Of a DNA stretch of 64,000 nucleotides, positions 28,490 through 36,132 are shown piece after piece (within the stretch, counting starts at the first letter, position 1; the number at the start of each line of letters is the position of its first letter). The translations under genes were made by a program, and so were the position numbers. The notes under the pieces are model-generated. The model had not been told where the DNA came from. It did no database searches and worked only from the letters and a program-made list of their open reading frames with translations. This stretch comes from Muricauda sp. SCSIO 64092 (GTDB lineage Bacteria; Bacteroidota; Bacteroidia; Flavobacteriales; Flavobacteriaceae). The stretch covers positions 5,625,804 through 5,689,803 of the forward strand of contig NZ_CP095413.1 of assembly GCF_023016285.1 (NCBI RefSeq), read 5' to 3'.

Positions 28490-29725
28490 ATGGCAGTCAT
28501 TAAACCTTTTAGAGCCATAAGGCCCGCTAAGGACAAAGTCGCCTTTGTTGCTTCCCGTTCCTATGAGGAATACGACAAGAAGGAAAGGAATTATCACTTG
28601 AAGTACAATCCTTTCTCATTTCTTCATATCATCAATCCCGGATACAAGTTTCAGAAAACCATTTTTGGCGAAGAGCGATTTACATTGATCCGAAATCGTT
28701 ATCTGGAATTTTTGGAAGAACAAATCTTCGTCAAGGACAAAGCAGAATCCTTTTACCTTTATCAGGTTCAAAAAGGAGACTTTACGACCTTAGGGATTTT
28801 TTGCGCCACAAGTGTTTTGGATTACAGGAATGACGTCATAAAGAAACACGAGGATACCATCCACAAAAGGGAACTCCTCTTTGCCAATTACCTAAAATCG
28901 GTGGGCTTTAATGCGGAGCCCGTTCTCATAACCTATCCGCAGAATGATACCATTCAAAACCTAATTGCCAAAAAAATTGAAAAAACGCCCGAATATGATT
29001 TTACGACGCCCGATAAAAAAAGGCATCGGCTCTGGTGCGTAACCGATCGGGCCACAATCGTCAATCTACAAAAGGCCTTTGCAAAAATAGATATAATCTA
29101 TATTGCGGATGGCCATCATAGGAGTGCCTCGTCCAATTTACTATCCAAGGATTTAGAGGCGGAAAACGAACGGCATTCCGGTACGGAGCCCTATAACTTT
29201 TTCCTGAGCTACCTCATTCCTGAATCAGAAATACGGATCTACGAATTCAACAGAATGGTAAAGGACCTTAATGGCCTTACCAAGGAGGAATTCCTTATAA
29301 AGTTGGATGCCCACTACAGAATTGAAAAACGGGACGATGGGCTGTATAAACCTACCAGGAAGCATCATTTTAGCATGTATTTGGAGGGGGAGTTCTATTC
29401 ACTTTACCTAAGGAAACAAGTGTATGGGTTTACCGATGCCCTGAGTGAATTGGACACCCATATTCTATACAAAACCATTTTGGAGCCTATTTTGGGGATT
29501 CGGGATTTGCGCAATGACAAACGTATTTCCTATGGCTACGGGAAGCACAACCTCATAAAAATGAAGGATAGTATTGATAATGGGGATTTTTCGGTTGGTT
29601 TTAGCCTGGTACCGATAACCATGGAAGAAATAAAGGCCATTGCAGATGCCAATCTGGTCATGCCCCCAAAAAGCACCTATATAGAACCCAAATTACGCAG
29701 TGGATTAACCATTTATGAGATTTAA
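28490..29725 (+). CDS. DUF1015 family protein
   Basis: 411 residues, full length for DUF1015. Characteristic pieces are IKPFRAIRPAKDKV at the start, the central YIADGHHRSASS motif and GYGKHN near the end. Members are cytoplasmic and often occur next to 2-hydroxyacid dehydrogenase or serine biosynthesis genes in Bacteroidota; no biochemical role is established to my knowledge. It lies three bases after hbd in the operon. Confidence 0.9.
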   Translation: MAVIKPFRAIRPAKDKVAFVASRSYEEYDKKERNYHLKYNPFSFLHIINPGYKFQKTIFGEERFTLIRNRYLEFLEEQIFVKDKAESFYLYQVQKGDFTTLGIFCATSVLDYRNDVIKKHEDTIHKRELLFANYLKSVGFNAEPVLITYPQNDTIQNLIAKKIEKTPEYDFTTPDKKRHRLWCVTDRATIVNLQKAFAKIDIIYIADGHHRSASSNLLSKDLEAENERHSGTEPYNFFLSYLIPESEIRIYEFNRMVKDLNGLTKEEFLIKLDAHYRIEKRDDGLYKPTRKHHFSMYLEGEFYSLYLRKQVYGFTDALSELDTHILYKTILEPILGIRDLRNDKRISYGYGKHNLIKMKDSIDNGDFSVGFSLVPITMEEIKAIADANLVMPPKSTYIEPKLRSGLTIYEI

Positions 29726-29740
29726 CTTAGATCGATCCCA

Positions 29741-30400
29741 ATGTCAATACAACAAAATCTGGATACCATAAGGCAAACCTTACCCAATACTGTGACCTTG
29801 GTCGCAGTGTCCAAAACCAAGCCTTTGGATGACATCTTAGCCGCCTACCAGGCAGGACATCGGGTGTTTGGAGAGAATAAAATTCAGGAAATGACCCAAA
29901 AATGGGAAGCCCTTCCCAAGGATATCCAATGGCATATGATCGGTCATGTACAACGAAATAAGGTAAAGTATATGGCCGCATACGTTTCCCTGATTCATGG
30001 CGTGGACAGTCTTAAACTTCTTAAAGAAATTGACAAACAGGCTAAAAAACACCAAAGAAATATCAATTGCCTATTGCAGATCCATATTGCCGAAGAGGAA
30101 ACCAAATTCGGCCTAAGCCTTGAAGAATTGGAACAATTGGTGGCTGCACCGGAATTTCAGGAACTCACAAACGTAACGATCAAGGGCGTGATGGGAATGG
30201 CCACTTTTACCCAAAACACCGAACAAATCCGAAAAGAGTTTCGGTTTTTAAAGTCCGTTTTTGGTTCCCTTCAACAAAAACTTCAAGGAATTGACACGCT
30301 TTCCATGGGTATGAGCGGGGATTATGGGATTGCGGTTGCGGAAGGAAGTACCATGGTACGTATTGGAAGTAGTATATTTGGAGTTCGCAACTATCCCTAA
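29741..30400 (+). CDS. YggS family pyridoxal-phosphate homeostasis protein
   Basis: 219 residues, single TIM-barrel PLP-binding protein without a catalytic C-terminal domain. The PLP lysine is K25 in LVAVSKTKP; other hallmarks are FGENKIQE, WHMIGHVQRNKVKY (a glutamine is usual after IGH-x), the HIAEEETKFG block, GVMGMAT and SMGMSGDY...GSTMVRIG. It buffers free PLP in the cell. Fourth gene of the operon. Confidence 0.95.
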   Translation: MSIQQNLDTIRQTLPNTVTLVAVSKTKPLDDILAAYQAGHRVFGENKIQEMTQKWEALPKDIQWHMIGHVQRNKVKYMAAYVSLIHGVDSLKLLKEIDKQAKKHQRNINCLLQIHIAEEETKFGLSLEELEQLVAAPEFQELTNVTIKGVMGMATFTQNTEQIRKEFRFLKSVFGSLQQKLQGIDTLSMGMSGDYGIAVAEGSTMVRIGSSIFGVRNYP

Positions 30401-30409
30401 AACTTTTGA

Positions 30410-31696
30410 ATGTACGCCATTCTGGATATAGAAAGTACTGGAGGAAAGTACAATGAAGAAGGCATCATGGAAATTGCCATCTATCGTTTTGATGGTGAAA
30501 ATACGGTGGATCGTTTTATAAGTTTGGTAAATCCGGAGCGGGAAATCCAACCGTTTGTGGTGAAGCTTACCGGAATAAACAATAAGATGCTCCGTTCTGC
30601 CCCTAAGTTCCATGAAGTGGCCAAGCGAATCATAGAAATAACCCAGGGCACTACTTTAGTTGCGCACAACGCCCAATTTGACTATCGTATCCTAAGGACG
30701 GAGTTCAGAAGATTGGGCTATAATTTTGAACGAAAGACCCTTTGCACCGTAGATCTTTCCAAAAAATTACTTCCCGATGCGGAATCCCACAGCCTGGGAA
30801 AGCTGGTTCGCTCCCTGGGCATTCCCGTAAGCGACCGACATAGGGCCAATGGCGATGCCTTGGCCACATTAAAGCTTTTTAAGCTTTTGCTGGCAAAGGA
30901 TATAGATAAATCCATTGTAAAAGAAGTCGTTAGGGCAGAAACCCTGGGAGAATTGACCGAAAAACAATTGGATATTGTAGAAAGCCTACCTTCGGAAACG
31001 GGCGTGTATTACATGCACAACAAAGATGGGGACATCCTGTTTCTGGGAAAAACAAAAAATATCAAAAAAAGGGTCAACCAACATTTTACCAATGAGGGGC
31101 AATTGGCACGTATACTTCAAAAAGAGACCAAAAAAGTAACCTTTGAGCGCACGGGAAGTGAATTGGCCGCAATTTTAAAAGAAGGGGTGGAATTGCAGGA
31201 GAACAAACCCAAGTTCAATAAAAAAATAAAGGACCAATGCTTTTCCCACGGCGTATATATCGCAAAGGATAAAAATGGCATGCTTACCTTAAGAGCAGAG
31301 CAGGCCAACGGACACGCCAGACGCCTAAGTAGTTTTAATTCCCTAAAGGCCTCCAGGAATTTTTTGAACGAAGTCTTGAAAAAATATCAGTTGGATTCCC
31401 TTATTGAGCCCGAAAAACGCAATGAACTCATCACGGAAATAGAAAAAAAACACAGCGTCCAAAATAGGACACTGGCCCTTTTGGACAAGGGGCGGCAACT
31501 GGGAGAAAAAAGTGTCTTCTTCATCAAAAATGGAACCTTCCAAGGCTTTGGATATGCCGATCTTAACCATCAAATCAATAATATTCCTATATTAGAATCC
31601 ATAATTACCCCAATGAAGGGAAACCCAAATACCACATTCATCATTGAATCCTATCTAAGGAAGTATAAAATTCAAATAGTTGAATTGGAATCGTAA
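30410..31696 (+). CDS. DnaQ-type 3'-5' exonuclease fused to a GIY-YIG nuclease domain
   Basis: 428 residues. Residues 1-170 are a DEDD exonuclease like the epsilon subunit of DNA polymerase III: D6/E8 in ILDIESTG, AHNAQFDYRIL, and HRANGDALATL for the last acidic site. Residues about 195-275 are a UvrC-like GIY-YIG domain (ETGVYYMHNKDGDILFLGKTKNIKKRVNQHF). The C-terminal about 150 residues are basic and of unknown fold. The same order occurs in the exonuclease/Cho-like fusions of some other bacteria. It is probably a DNA-repair nuclease rather than the replicative proofreading subunit. Fifth gene of the operon. Confidence 0.9.
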   Translation: MYAILDIESTGGKYNEEGIMEIAIYRFDGENTVDRFISLVNPEREIQPFVVKLTGINNKMLRSAPKFHEVAKRIIEITQGTTLVAHNAQFDYRILRTEFRRLGYNFERKTLCTVDLSKKLLPDAESHSLGKLVRSLGIPVSDRHRANGDALATLKLFKLLLAKDIDKSIVKEVVRAETLGELTEKQLDIVESLPSETGVYYMHNKDGDILFLGKTKNIKKRVNQHFTNEGQLARILQKETKKVTFERTGSELAAILKEGVELQENKPKFNKKIKDQCFSHGVYIAKDKNGMLTLRAEQANGHARRLSSFNSLKASRNFLNEVLKKYQLDSLIEPEKRNELITEIEKKHSVQNRTLALLDKGRQLGEKSVFFIKNGTFQGFGYADLNHQINNIPILESIITPMKGNPNTTFIIESYLRKYKIQIVELES

Positions 31697-31702
31697 ACAA
31701 GT

Positions 31703-32539
31703 TTGAAATACAATAAGCCAAATAAAAGCTGGAGGGCGAAATTACACGGGATCATCTATGGCACGCATACTACCGCAGGGAGATGGTTCGATATCATTCT
31801 ATTGATCGTTATTGTCTACAGTGTTATTGTGGTCATGCTGGAGAGTATACCCCGTTATGACGAAAGGTTTCATGAATTTTTCAATATTTCGGAGTGGGTG
31901 GTGACCATCCTTTTTACCATTGAATATATTCTACGGATCATATGCATTAAGCGTCCCAGCAAATACATATTCAGTTTTTTCGGTATAGTGGACCTACTCT
32001 CCACCATACCCAAGTATTTGTCCTTCTTCTTTGTGGGAACCCAGTATTTTACGGCATTTAGGGCATTACGATTACTGCGCATCTTTAGAATATTGAAGTT
32101 GGTCCGGTACACGGGCGCTTCAAACAATTTGATCAAGGCCTTAAATGCAAGTAAAAGAAAAATTTTCATTTTTATCTTTTTTGTGCTGGTGGTCTCTATT
32201 CTTTTGGGAACCGTGATGTATTTGATAGAAGGTCCCGAACATGGGTTTAACAGTATTCCGCATAGTGTCTATTGGACTATTGTTACCCTTACCACCGTAG
32301 GTTATGGGGACATTTCCCCGGAAACCGGTCTTGGGCAGTTCCTGGCCACCTTCATTATGATCATCGGTTACGGCATTATTGCAGTCCCAACGGGTATTGT
32401 TTCCGCAGAATATGCATCGGCGAGGGAAAGGATCGAAGATGATAAGGGAAGATGTTGCTCCAATTGTGCGACGGAAGTACTTCGGGAAGATGCGGTCTAT
32501 TGCAGAAAATGCGGTGAAAAACTAGAAGAAGTCGACTAA
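31703..32539 (+). CDS. Voltage-gated-type potassium channel with C-terminal zinc ribbon
   Basis: The TTG start at 31703 is the only start giving a complete first helix; the next ATG would cut into it. 278 residues. S1-S4 span about 27-136; S4 carries basic residues at every third position (R120, R123, R126, R129, K132, R135). S5 (about 152-174), the selectivity filter TTVGYGD (197-203) and S6 follow. The cytoplasmic tail holds two CxxC pairs (C252/C255 and C267/C270), a small zinc ribbon. It should conduct K+ across the inner membrane under voltage control. Sixth gene of the operon; its stop overlaps miaA by one base. Confidence 0.92.
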   Translation: MKYNKPNKSWRAKLHGIIYGTHTTAGRWFDIILLIVIVYSVIVVMLESIPRYDERFHEFFNISEWVVTILFTIEYILRIICIKRPSKYIFSFFGIVDLLSTIPKYLSFFFVGTQYFTAFRALRLLRIFRILKLVRYTGASNNLIKALNASKRKIFIFIFFVLVVSILLGTVMYLIEGPEHGFNSIPHSVYWTIVTLTTVGYGDISPETGLGQFLATFIMIIGYGIIAVPTGIVSAEYASARERIEDDKGRCCSNCATEVLREDAVYCRKCGEKLEEVD

Positions 32540-33459
32540 TGGCCAAATATGTCATTGCCATCGTTGGCCCAACGGCCATTGGAAAAACGGCACGTGCCAT
32601 TGCATTGGCCAAACACTTTTCCACAGAAATCATCTCAACGGATTCACGGCAGTTTTTCAAAGAGATGCATATTGGTACCGCCGTCCCTTCACCCCAGGAA
32701 TTGAACCAGGTCAAACATCATTTTATTCAACATCTCAGTATTTTTGATTCCTATTCCGTGGGTGATTTTGAGCGGGATACCCTTCTTTTATTGGAAAAAC
32801 TGTTTCGTTCCCATGATGTTGTGCTGCTTGTGGGGGGAAGCGGACTCTATATGGATGCGGTTTTATACGGGCTTGATGATTTCCCGGAAACCGATCCCAG
32901 CTTAAGACATGGGTTAAATGCGGTTTTTAATAAAGAAGGGATAGGTGCCTTGCAGGACAGGCTGCAGGAATTGGACCCTGACTATTATGCAAAAGTGGAT
33001 TTGGAGAACCCGCATCGATTGATCAGGGCATTGGAAATCAGTATTTCCTCCGGAAGACCCTATTCCTCGTTTCTGGCCGGCAAGAAAAAAGAACGGGGGT
33101 TTACGCCCATACTTATTGGTATTGATGCGGAAAGGAATGTCATTTATGAGCGCATAAACAGGCGCGTGGACAAAATGATGGAAGATGGATTATTGGAAGA
33201 GGCCCGGGAATTGTTCAAGCACAGCACGTTAAATGCACTCAACACCGTAGGATACAAAGAGCTGTTTGCTTATTTTGAGGGAAAGATTACCTTGGAAAAA
33301 GCCGTAGGGGAAATAAAAAAAAACACAAGAAGGTTTGCCAAACGCCAATTGACCTGGTACAGGAAAAATGAACATCTGGTTTGGCTGGACCATAGGTTGT
33401 CCGAAACCGAATTCATTAGTAGCGTAGATCTCCTTTTAAAAGAACGTTCCCATGCATGA
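32539..33459 (+). CDS. miaA: tRNA dimethylallyltransferase
   Basis: 306 residues, normal length. The P-loop is GPTAIGKT (10-17), followed by the substrate motif TDSRQF (about 34-39), VGGSGLYMDAVLYG and a basic C-terminal region (RRFAKRQLTWYR). It adds a dimethylallyl group to A37 of tRNAs reading codons starting with U. The start codon overlaps the stop of the channel gene (TAATG), so the two are translationally coupled. Confidence 0.97.
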   Translation: MAKYVIAIVGPTAIGKTARAIALAKHFSTEIISTDSRQFFKEMHIGTAVPSPQELNQVKHHFIQHLSIFDSYSVGDFERDTLLLLEKLFRSHDVVLLVGGSGLYMDAVLYGLDDFPETDPSLRHGLNAVFNKEGIGALQDRLQELDPDYYAKVDLENPHRLIRALEISISSGRPYSSFLAGKKKERGFTPILIGIDAERNVIYERINRRVDKMMEDGLLEEARELFKHSTLNALNTVGYKELFAYFEGKITLEKAVGEIKKNTRRFAKRQLTWYRKNEHLVWLDHRLSETEFISSVDLLLKERSHA

Positions 33460-33940
33460 ACCAAAACTTTATGTGATCATGGGGGTATCCGGAACCGGTA
33501 AAACCACTATCGGCAAGCTATTGGCAGAGGCCGTTGGTATTCCTTTTTTTGATGGGGATGATTTCCATCCCAGGGCAAACCTCGAAAAAATGGAGTCCGG
33601 TCAGCCACTCAATGATGAGGATCGCCATGGTTGGCTGGTTTCATTGAACCAACTGTTGAAATCCAGAAAGGAATCCGGGGCAGTCGTAGCTTGCTCCGCC
33701 CTTAAAAAAAGTTATCGCGCTATTTTGAACGATGGCTTAATGGGCCAATTGAAGTTTATTTTTTTGGAAGGCAGTTTTGAAGAGGTAAAAACCCGAATGG
33801 TACAACGAAAAGGGCATTTCATGCCCTTGGAATTGCTTCAGTCCCAATTTGAAACCTTGGAGGAACCGGAGAATGCCATAAAAGTGTCCATAAGGGACAC
33901 CCCATCCCAAATTATCCAAAAACTGCTGGACCAATTATAG
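33452..33940 (+). CDS. gntK: Gluconokinase
   Basis: 162 residues, matching the small P-loop gluconokinases. The P-loop GVSGTGKTT (11-19), FFDGDDFHP, GQPLNDEDRHGWL, VACSALKKSYR and GHFMPLELLQSQFETLE are all characteristic. It phosphorylates D-gluconate to 6-phosphogluconate. It overlaps miaA by 8 bases and is the last gene of the operon. No gluconate permease or dehydratase genes are nearby. Confidence 0.93.
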   Translation: MHEPKLYVIMGVSGTGKTTIGKLLAEAVGIPFFDGDDFHPRANLEKMESGQPLNDEDRHGWLVSLNQLLKSRKESGAVVACSALKKSYRAILNDGLMGQLKFIFLEGSFEEVKTRMVQRKGHFMPLELLQSQFETLEEPENAIKVSIRDTPSQIIQKLLDQL

Positions 33941-34090
33941 TCGAAGTATCAATGCTTATGGGCTGTTTCTTAACTCTCTACCCTGCTCGTTGTGAATAAG
34001 TAGTAGCATGGCCCTAGAGAACGGAAGGGTAAAAAGGATAGAGGGTCTCTTTGAAGTATGGGCGGTGTGGGCTTTTTTGTACTGGGGGCT

Positions 34091-34383
34091 CTAGGACAAC
34101 GGCCCTTGTTTGGTTCCCCTGAAGTTGATGATTTCTATGGTTTTTTCTTTGGATGTATCCTGTAAATGATATAGTTGTTCCTATCCACAAGTCCCTTGCG
34201 AAGGTCCGGTCGTTTTCCGGATGGTGGGCAGATTTTCGGATATTTTGAGATTCGCTCGGTGAGTTCTCCAATTTTCTTTTCAAAGTTAAATACCTCCTTC
34301 TCCGTCCAGTTTTCCTCAAGGTATTCCAGAACCTTATCAAGTCCTTTTTCTGCTTGTGGTGTCCATTTGATGTTCAACGCCAT
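34091..34383 (-). pseudogene. ParE/RelE-type toxin with a homopolymer frameshift near its C-terminus
   Basis: The start at 34383 gives MALNIKWTPQAEKGLDKVLEYL and a ParE/RelE fold (GELTERISKYPKICPPSG, LVDRNNYIIYRIHPK), but the frame stops at 34135 after PKKKP. One extra A in the A-run (six bases, 34141-34146 on the minus strand) would restore a family-typical end, TIEIINFRGTKQGPLS, stopping at 34091. As written the toxin lacks its last strand. The cause may be a real one-base deletion, a slippage-prone phase switch or a sequencing error. It overlaps the antitoxin gene by 10 bases. Confidence 0.75.
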
Positions 34384-34622
34384 TTATTGAAGCGTTCCAT
34401 TACTTTTTTATGTGGAACAAACTCTCCCTTATCTGCCTGTTCCAGTCCCGTCATGGCCTCTTGGCGTTCCTGCTCATCCATATCGTCCCACCAGTCGATG
34501 CCCTCGTCTTCGAACACTTTCTTAACCTTGGCCAACAGGCTTTCCTTCTGTGTCTGTAAGAGTAGGTGCATCAGCTCCAGTTTTGTTGCCTCGATGTCCA
34601 TCGCATATTCTTTTATATCCAT
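34374..34622 (-). CDS. Antitoxin partner of the ParE/RelE-type toxin
   Basis: 82 residues, acidic and helical, upstream of and overlapping the toxin gene by 10 bases, the standard order for type II toxin-antitoxin modules. The C-terminus ends in a short toxin-binding-like tail (FVPHKKVMERFNKW). There is no clear ribbon-helix-helix or HTH, so autoregulation cannot be shown; it resembles the small helical addiction-module proteins paired with RelE-like toxins in Bacteroidota. Identified mainly by size and partner. Confidence 0.75.
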   Translation of the reverse strand: MDIKEYAMDIEATKLELMHLLLQTQKESLLAKVKKVFEDEGIDWWDDMDEQERQEAMTGLEQADKGEFVPHKKVMERFNKWR

Positions 34623-34772
34623 CGTAAAGTTAGTGTATATTTCATTTATACTACGTATAGATCGTTCTTCAGTTCATTGGATGGAAGCTCTCCCTGCGAA
34701 GTAGCTGCATATCAACTGCAAAACTTTTAAAATGGTGACGCTGAAGCGGTACACCGTCCGCCTTTGGTGGTT

Positions 34773-34848
34773 AGATTTCTCAGTCGCTTTCCTCTTTCGA
34801 AATGCCGTTTTCAAAGTAAAGGTCATTTCGAACGTACGTGAGAAATCT
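34773..34848. repeat. REP-like inverted repeat
   Basis: AGATTTCTCA (34773-34782) pairs perfectly with TGAGAAATCT (34839-34848), and inside it TTCGAAATG (34796-34804) pairs with CATTTCGAA (34824-34832). Asymmetric bulges and a 19-base loop complete a hairpin of about 76 bases. From memory, sequences of the form catttcgaa...gagaaatct recur between genes in many flavobacterial genomes; this recollection cannot be checked here. Confidence 0.7.
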
Positions 34849-34990
34849 CGATAACAACAAAACCAAAACTTACGTCCATAGCTTCAACTAAACTTTTATG
34901 GTTTGTTACGCCCTGGCAGTACAGCCCTGTCTAGCTTTTTTGGGGATGGTGGAGCAGTGGATATAGCAGTTAAACCATGGTTTTACCACG

Positions 34991-35276
34991 ATGAACGTAA
35001 GATTTTAGAGCGTTTAACCTAAAGTCTCGGAAAGATGAACTTAATGTCTTGGAGAGATGAACTTAATGTCTCGGAGAGATGAACTTAATGTCTCGGAGAG
35101 ATGAACTTAATGTCTCGGAAAGATGAACTTAATGTCTTGGAAAGATGAACTTAATGTATTGGAAAGATGAACTTAATGTATTGGAAAGATGAACTTAATG
35201 TATTGGAAAGATGAACTTAATGTATTGGAAAGATGAACTTAATGTATTGGAAAGATGAACTTAAAGTCCTAAAGAG
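34991..35276. repeat. 22-bp tandem repeat array, 13 in-phase units
   Basis: Units of exactly 22 bases with consensus ATGAACTTAATGTMTYGGARAG. Ten units (35035-35254) are nearly identical; one on the right (35255-35276) and two on the left (34991-35034) are decayed but stay in register. The variable positions form a gradient: CTCGG/GAGAG types on the left, CTTGG/AAAG in the middle and ATTGG/AAAG on the right. Because 22 is not a multiple of three, no frame reads through with a constant peptide, so the array is non-coding. Pure head-to-tail units with no spacers exclude a CRISPR array. Confidence 0.95.
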
Positions 35277-35351
35277 TTGAAGTTGGGTTTTGGCAGCAGT
35301 ACGACCCTGTTGTGGCCTTTGGCGGGTGCCGCGGAACGGGATGATTAACTC

Positions 35352-35387
35352 CATAAAACAATAAGACCGCCCCAAGGAGCGGTCTTA
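35352..35387 (-). terminator. Terminator of the rprXY unit
   Basis: On the minus strand a 9-bp perfect stem (TAAGACCGC / GCGGTCTTA) with an 8-base loop is followed by TTGTTTTA, 20 bases after the response regulator stop. Confidence 0.8.
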
Positions 35388-35407
35388 GTCTATGCTTTTG
35401 CGTACCA

Positions 35408-36127
35408 CTACATGGTTTCACCTTCCGTTTTTATGACCAGACGGAAGCCTTCCCCATGAATATTCAATATTTCAACCACATCATCACGCTTTAAGTATTT
35501 ACGCAATTTGGCAATATATACGTCCATACTTCTGGAGGTGAAATAGTTGTCATCCCTCCAAATCTTTGTCAACGCCAATTCCCTGGGCATTAGGTCGTTC
35601 TCATGAAGTGCCAAAAGTCGTAACAGTTCGTTTTCCTTTGGTGATAATTTTATGGGTTCCTCATCCATATATTTTAAGAAGCGTAGTTTGGAATTCAAAT
35701 GGAAGTTCCCTATTTGAAATTCAAACTGCTTACTGTCGGCCAATGAATTGGATGCCTTTCGTTGAAGTATTGCCTTGAGTTTCATGAGCAGTACCTCGGA
35801 GTCAAAGGGCTTGTTCAGGTAATCGTCCGCACCAGCTTTGTAGCCCTTGAGTACATCTTCCTTCATGGTTTTTGCCGTCAAAAAGATAATGGGTACATTT
35901 TCATTCTTCTCACGGATTTCCTTGGCAAGGGTAAAGCCATCCTTGTAGGGCATCATAACATCTAAAATACAGACATCAAAGTTGTCTTTTTTAAACTTTT
36001 CAAAACCCTCCATCCCGTTCTTGGCAAGAACAACATCAAAATCATTCATTTGGAGATAGTCCTTTAATACTATTCCAAAATTTGGGTCATCCTCTACCAA
36101 CAATATTTTTTTATTCTCTGTTTCCAT
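35408..36127 (-). CDS. rprY: Response regulator, OmpR/RprY type
   Basis: 239 residues. Receiver domain with acidic pair D13/D14 and phospho-acceptor D56 (VCILDVMMP), T84 in IIFLTAKT and K106 in DDYLNKPFD, all intact. Residues about 135-235 form a winged-helix DNA-binding domain (LSPKENELLRLLA, DDNYFTSRSMDVYIAKLRKYL). It lies five bases downstream of the kinase gene, so it is one unit. Order and sequence style match RprX/RprY of Bacteroidota, linked elsewhere to stress and envelope responses; the name is by resemblance. Confidence 0.9.
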   Translation of the reverse strand: METENKKILLVEDDPNFGIVLKDYLQMNDFDVVLAKNGMEGFEKFKKDNFDVCILDVMMPYKDGFTLAKEIREKNENVPIIFLTAKTMKEDVLKGYKAGADDYLNKPFDSEVLLMKLKAILQRKASNSLADSKQFEFQIGNFHLNSKLRFLKYMDEEPIKLSPKENELLRLLALHENDLMPRELALTKIWRDDNYFTSRSMDVYIAKLRKYLKRDDVVEILNIHGEGFRLVIKTEGETM

Positions 36128-36132
36128 ACAAT

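Larger units (their letters stand above)
34623..35407. other. Gene-free accessory interval of about 780 bases
   Basis: No open frame here has a plausible protein. It holds, from left to right, the upstream region of the antitoxin gene, a REP-like inverted repeat (34773-34848), a 12-bp palindrome AAACCATGGTTT (34972-34983), the 22-bp tandem array (34991-35276) and the terminator of the rprXY unit. It separates the toxin-antitoxin pair from the core minus-strand block. Confidence 0.8.

Noticed and set aside
34014..34340. Separate minus-strand gene of 108 residues
   Set aside because: Its middle part is the frame-shifted continuation of the toxin gene; the rest is out-of-frame reading.
34354..34704. 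Plus-strand protein of 116 residues
   Set aside because: It is the complementary-strand shadow of the antitoxin gene.
34991..35276. CRISPR array
   Set aside because: The 22-base units join head to tail without spacers, and no cas genes are present.
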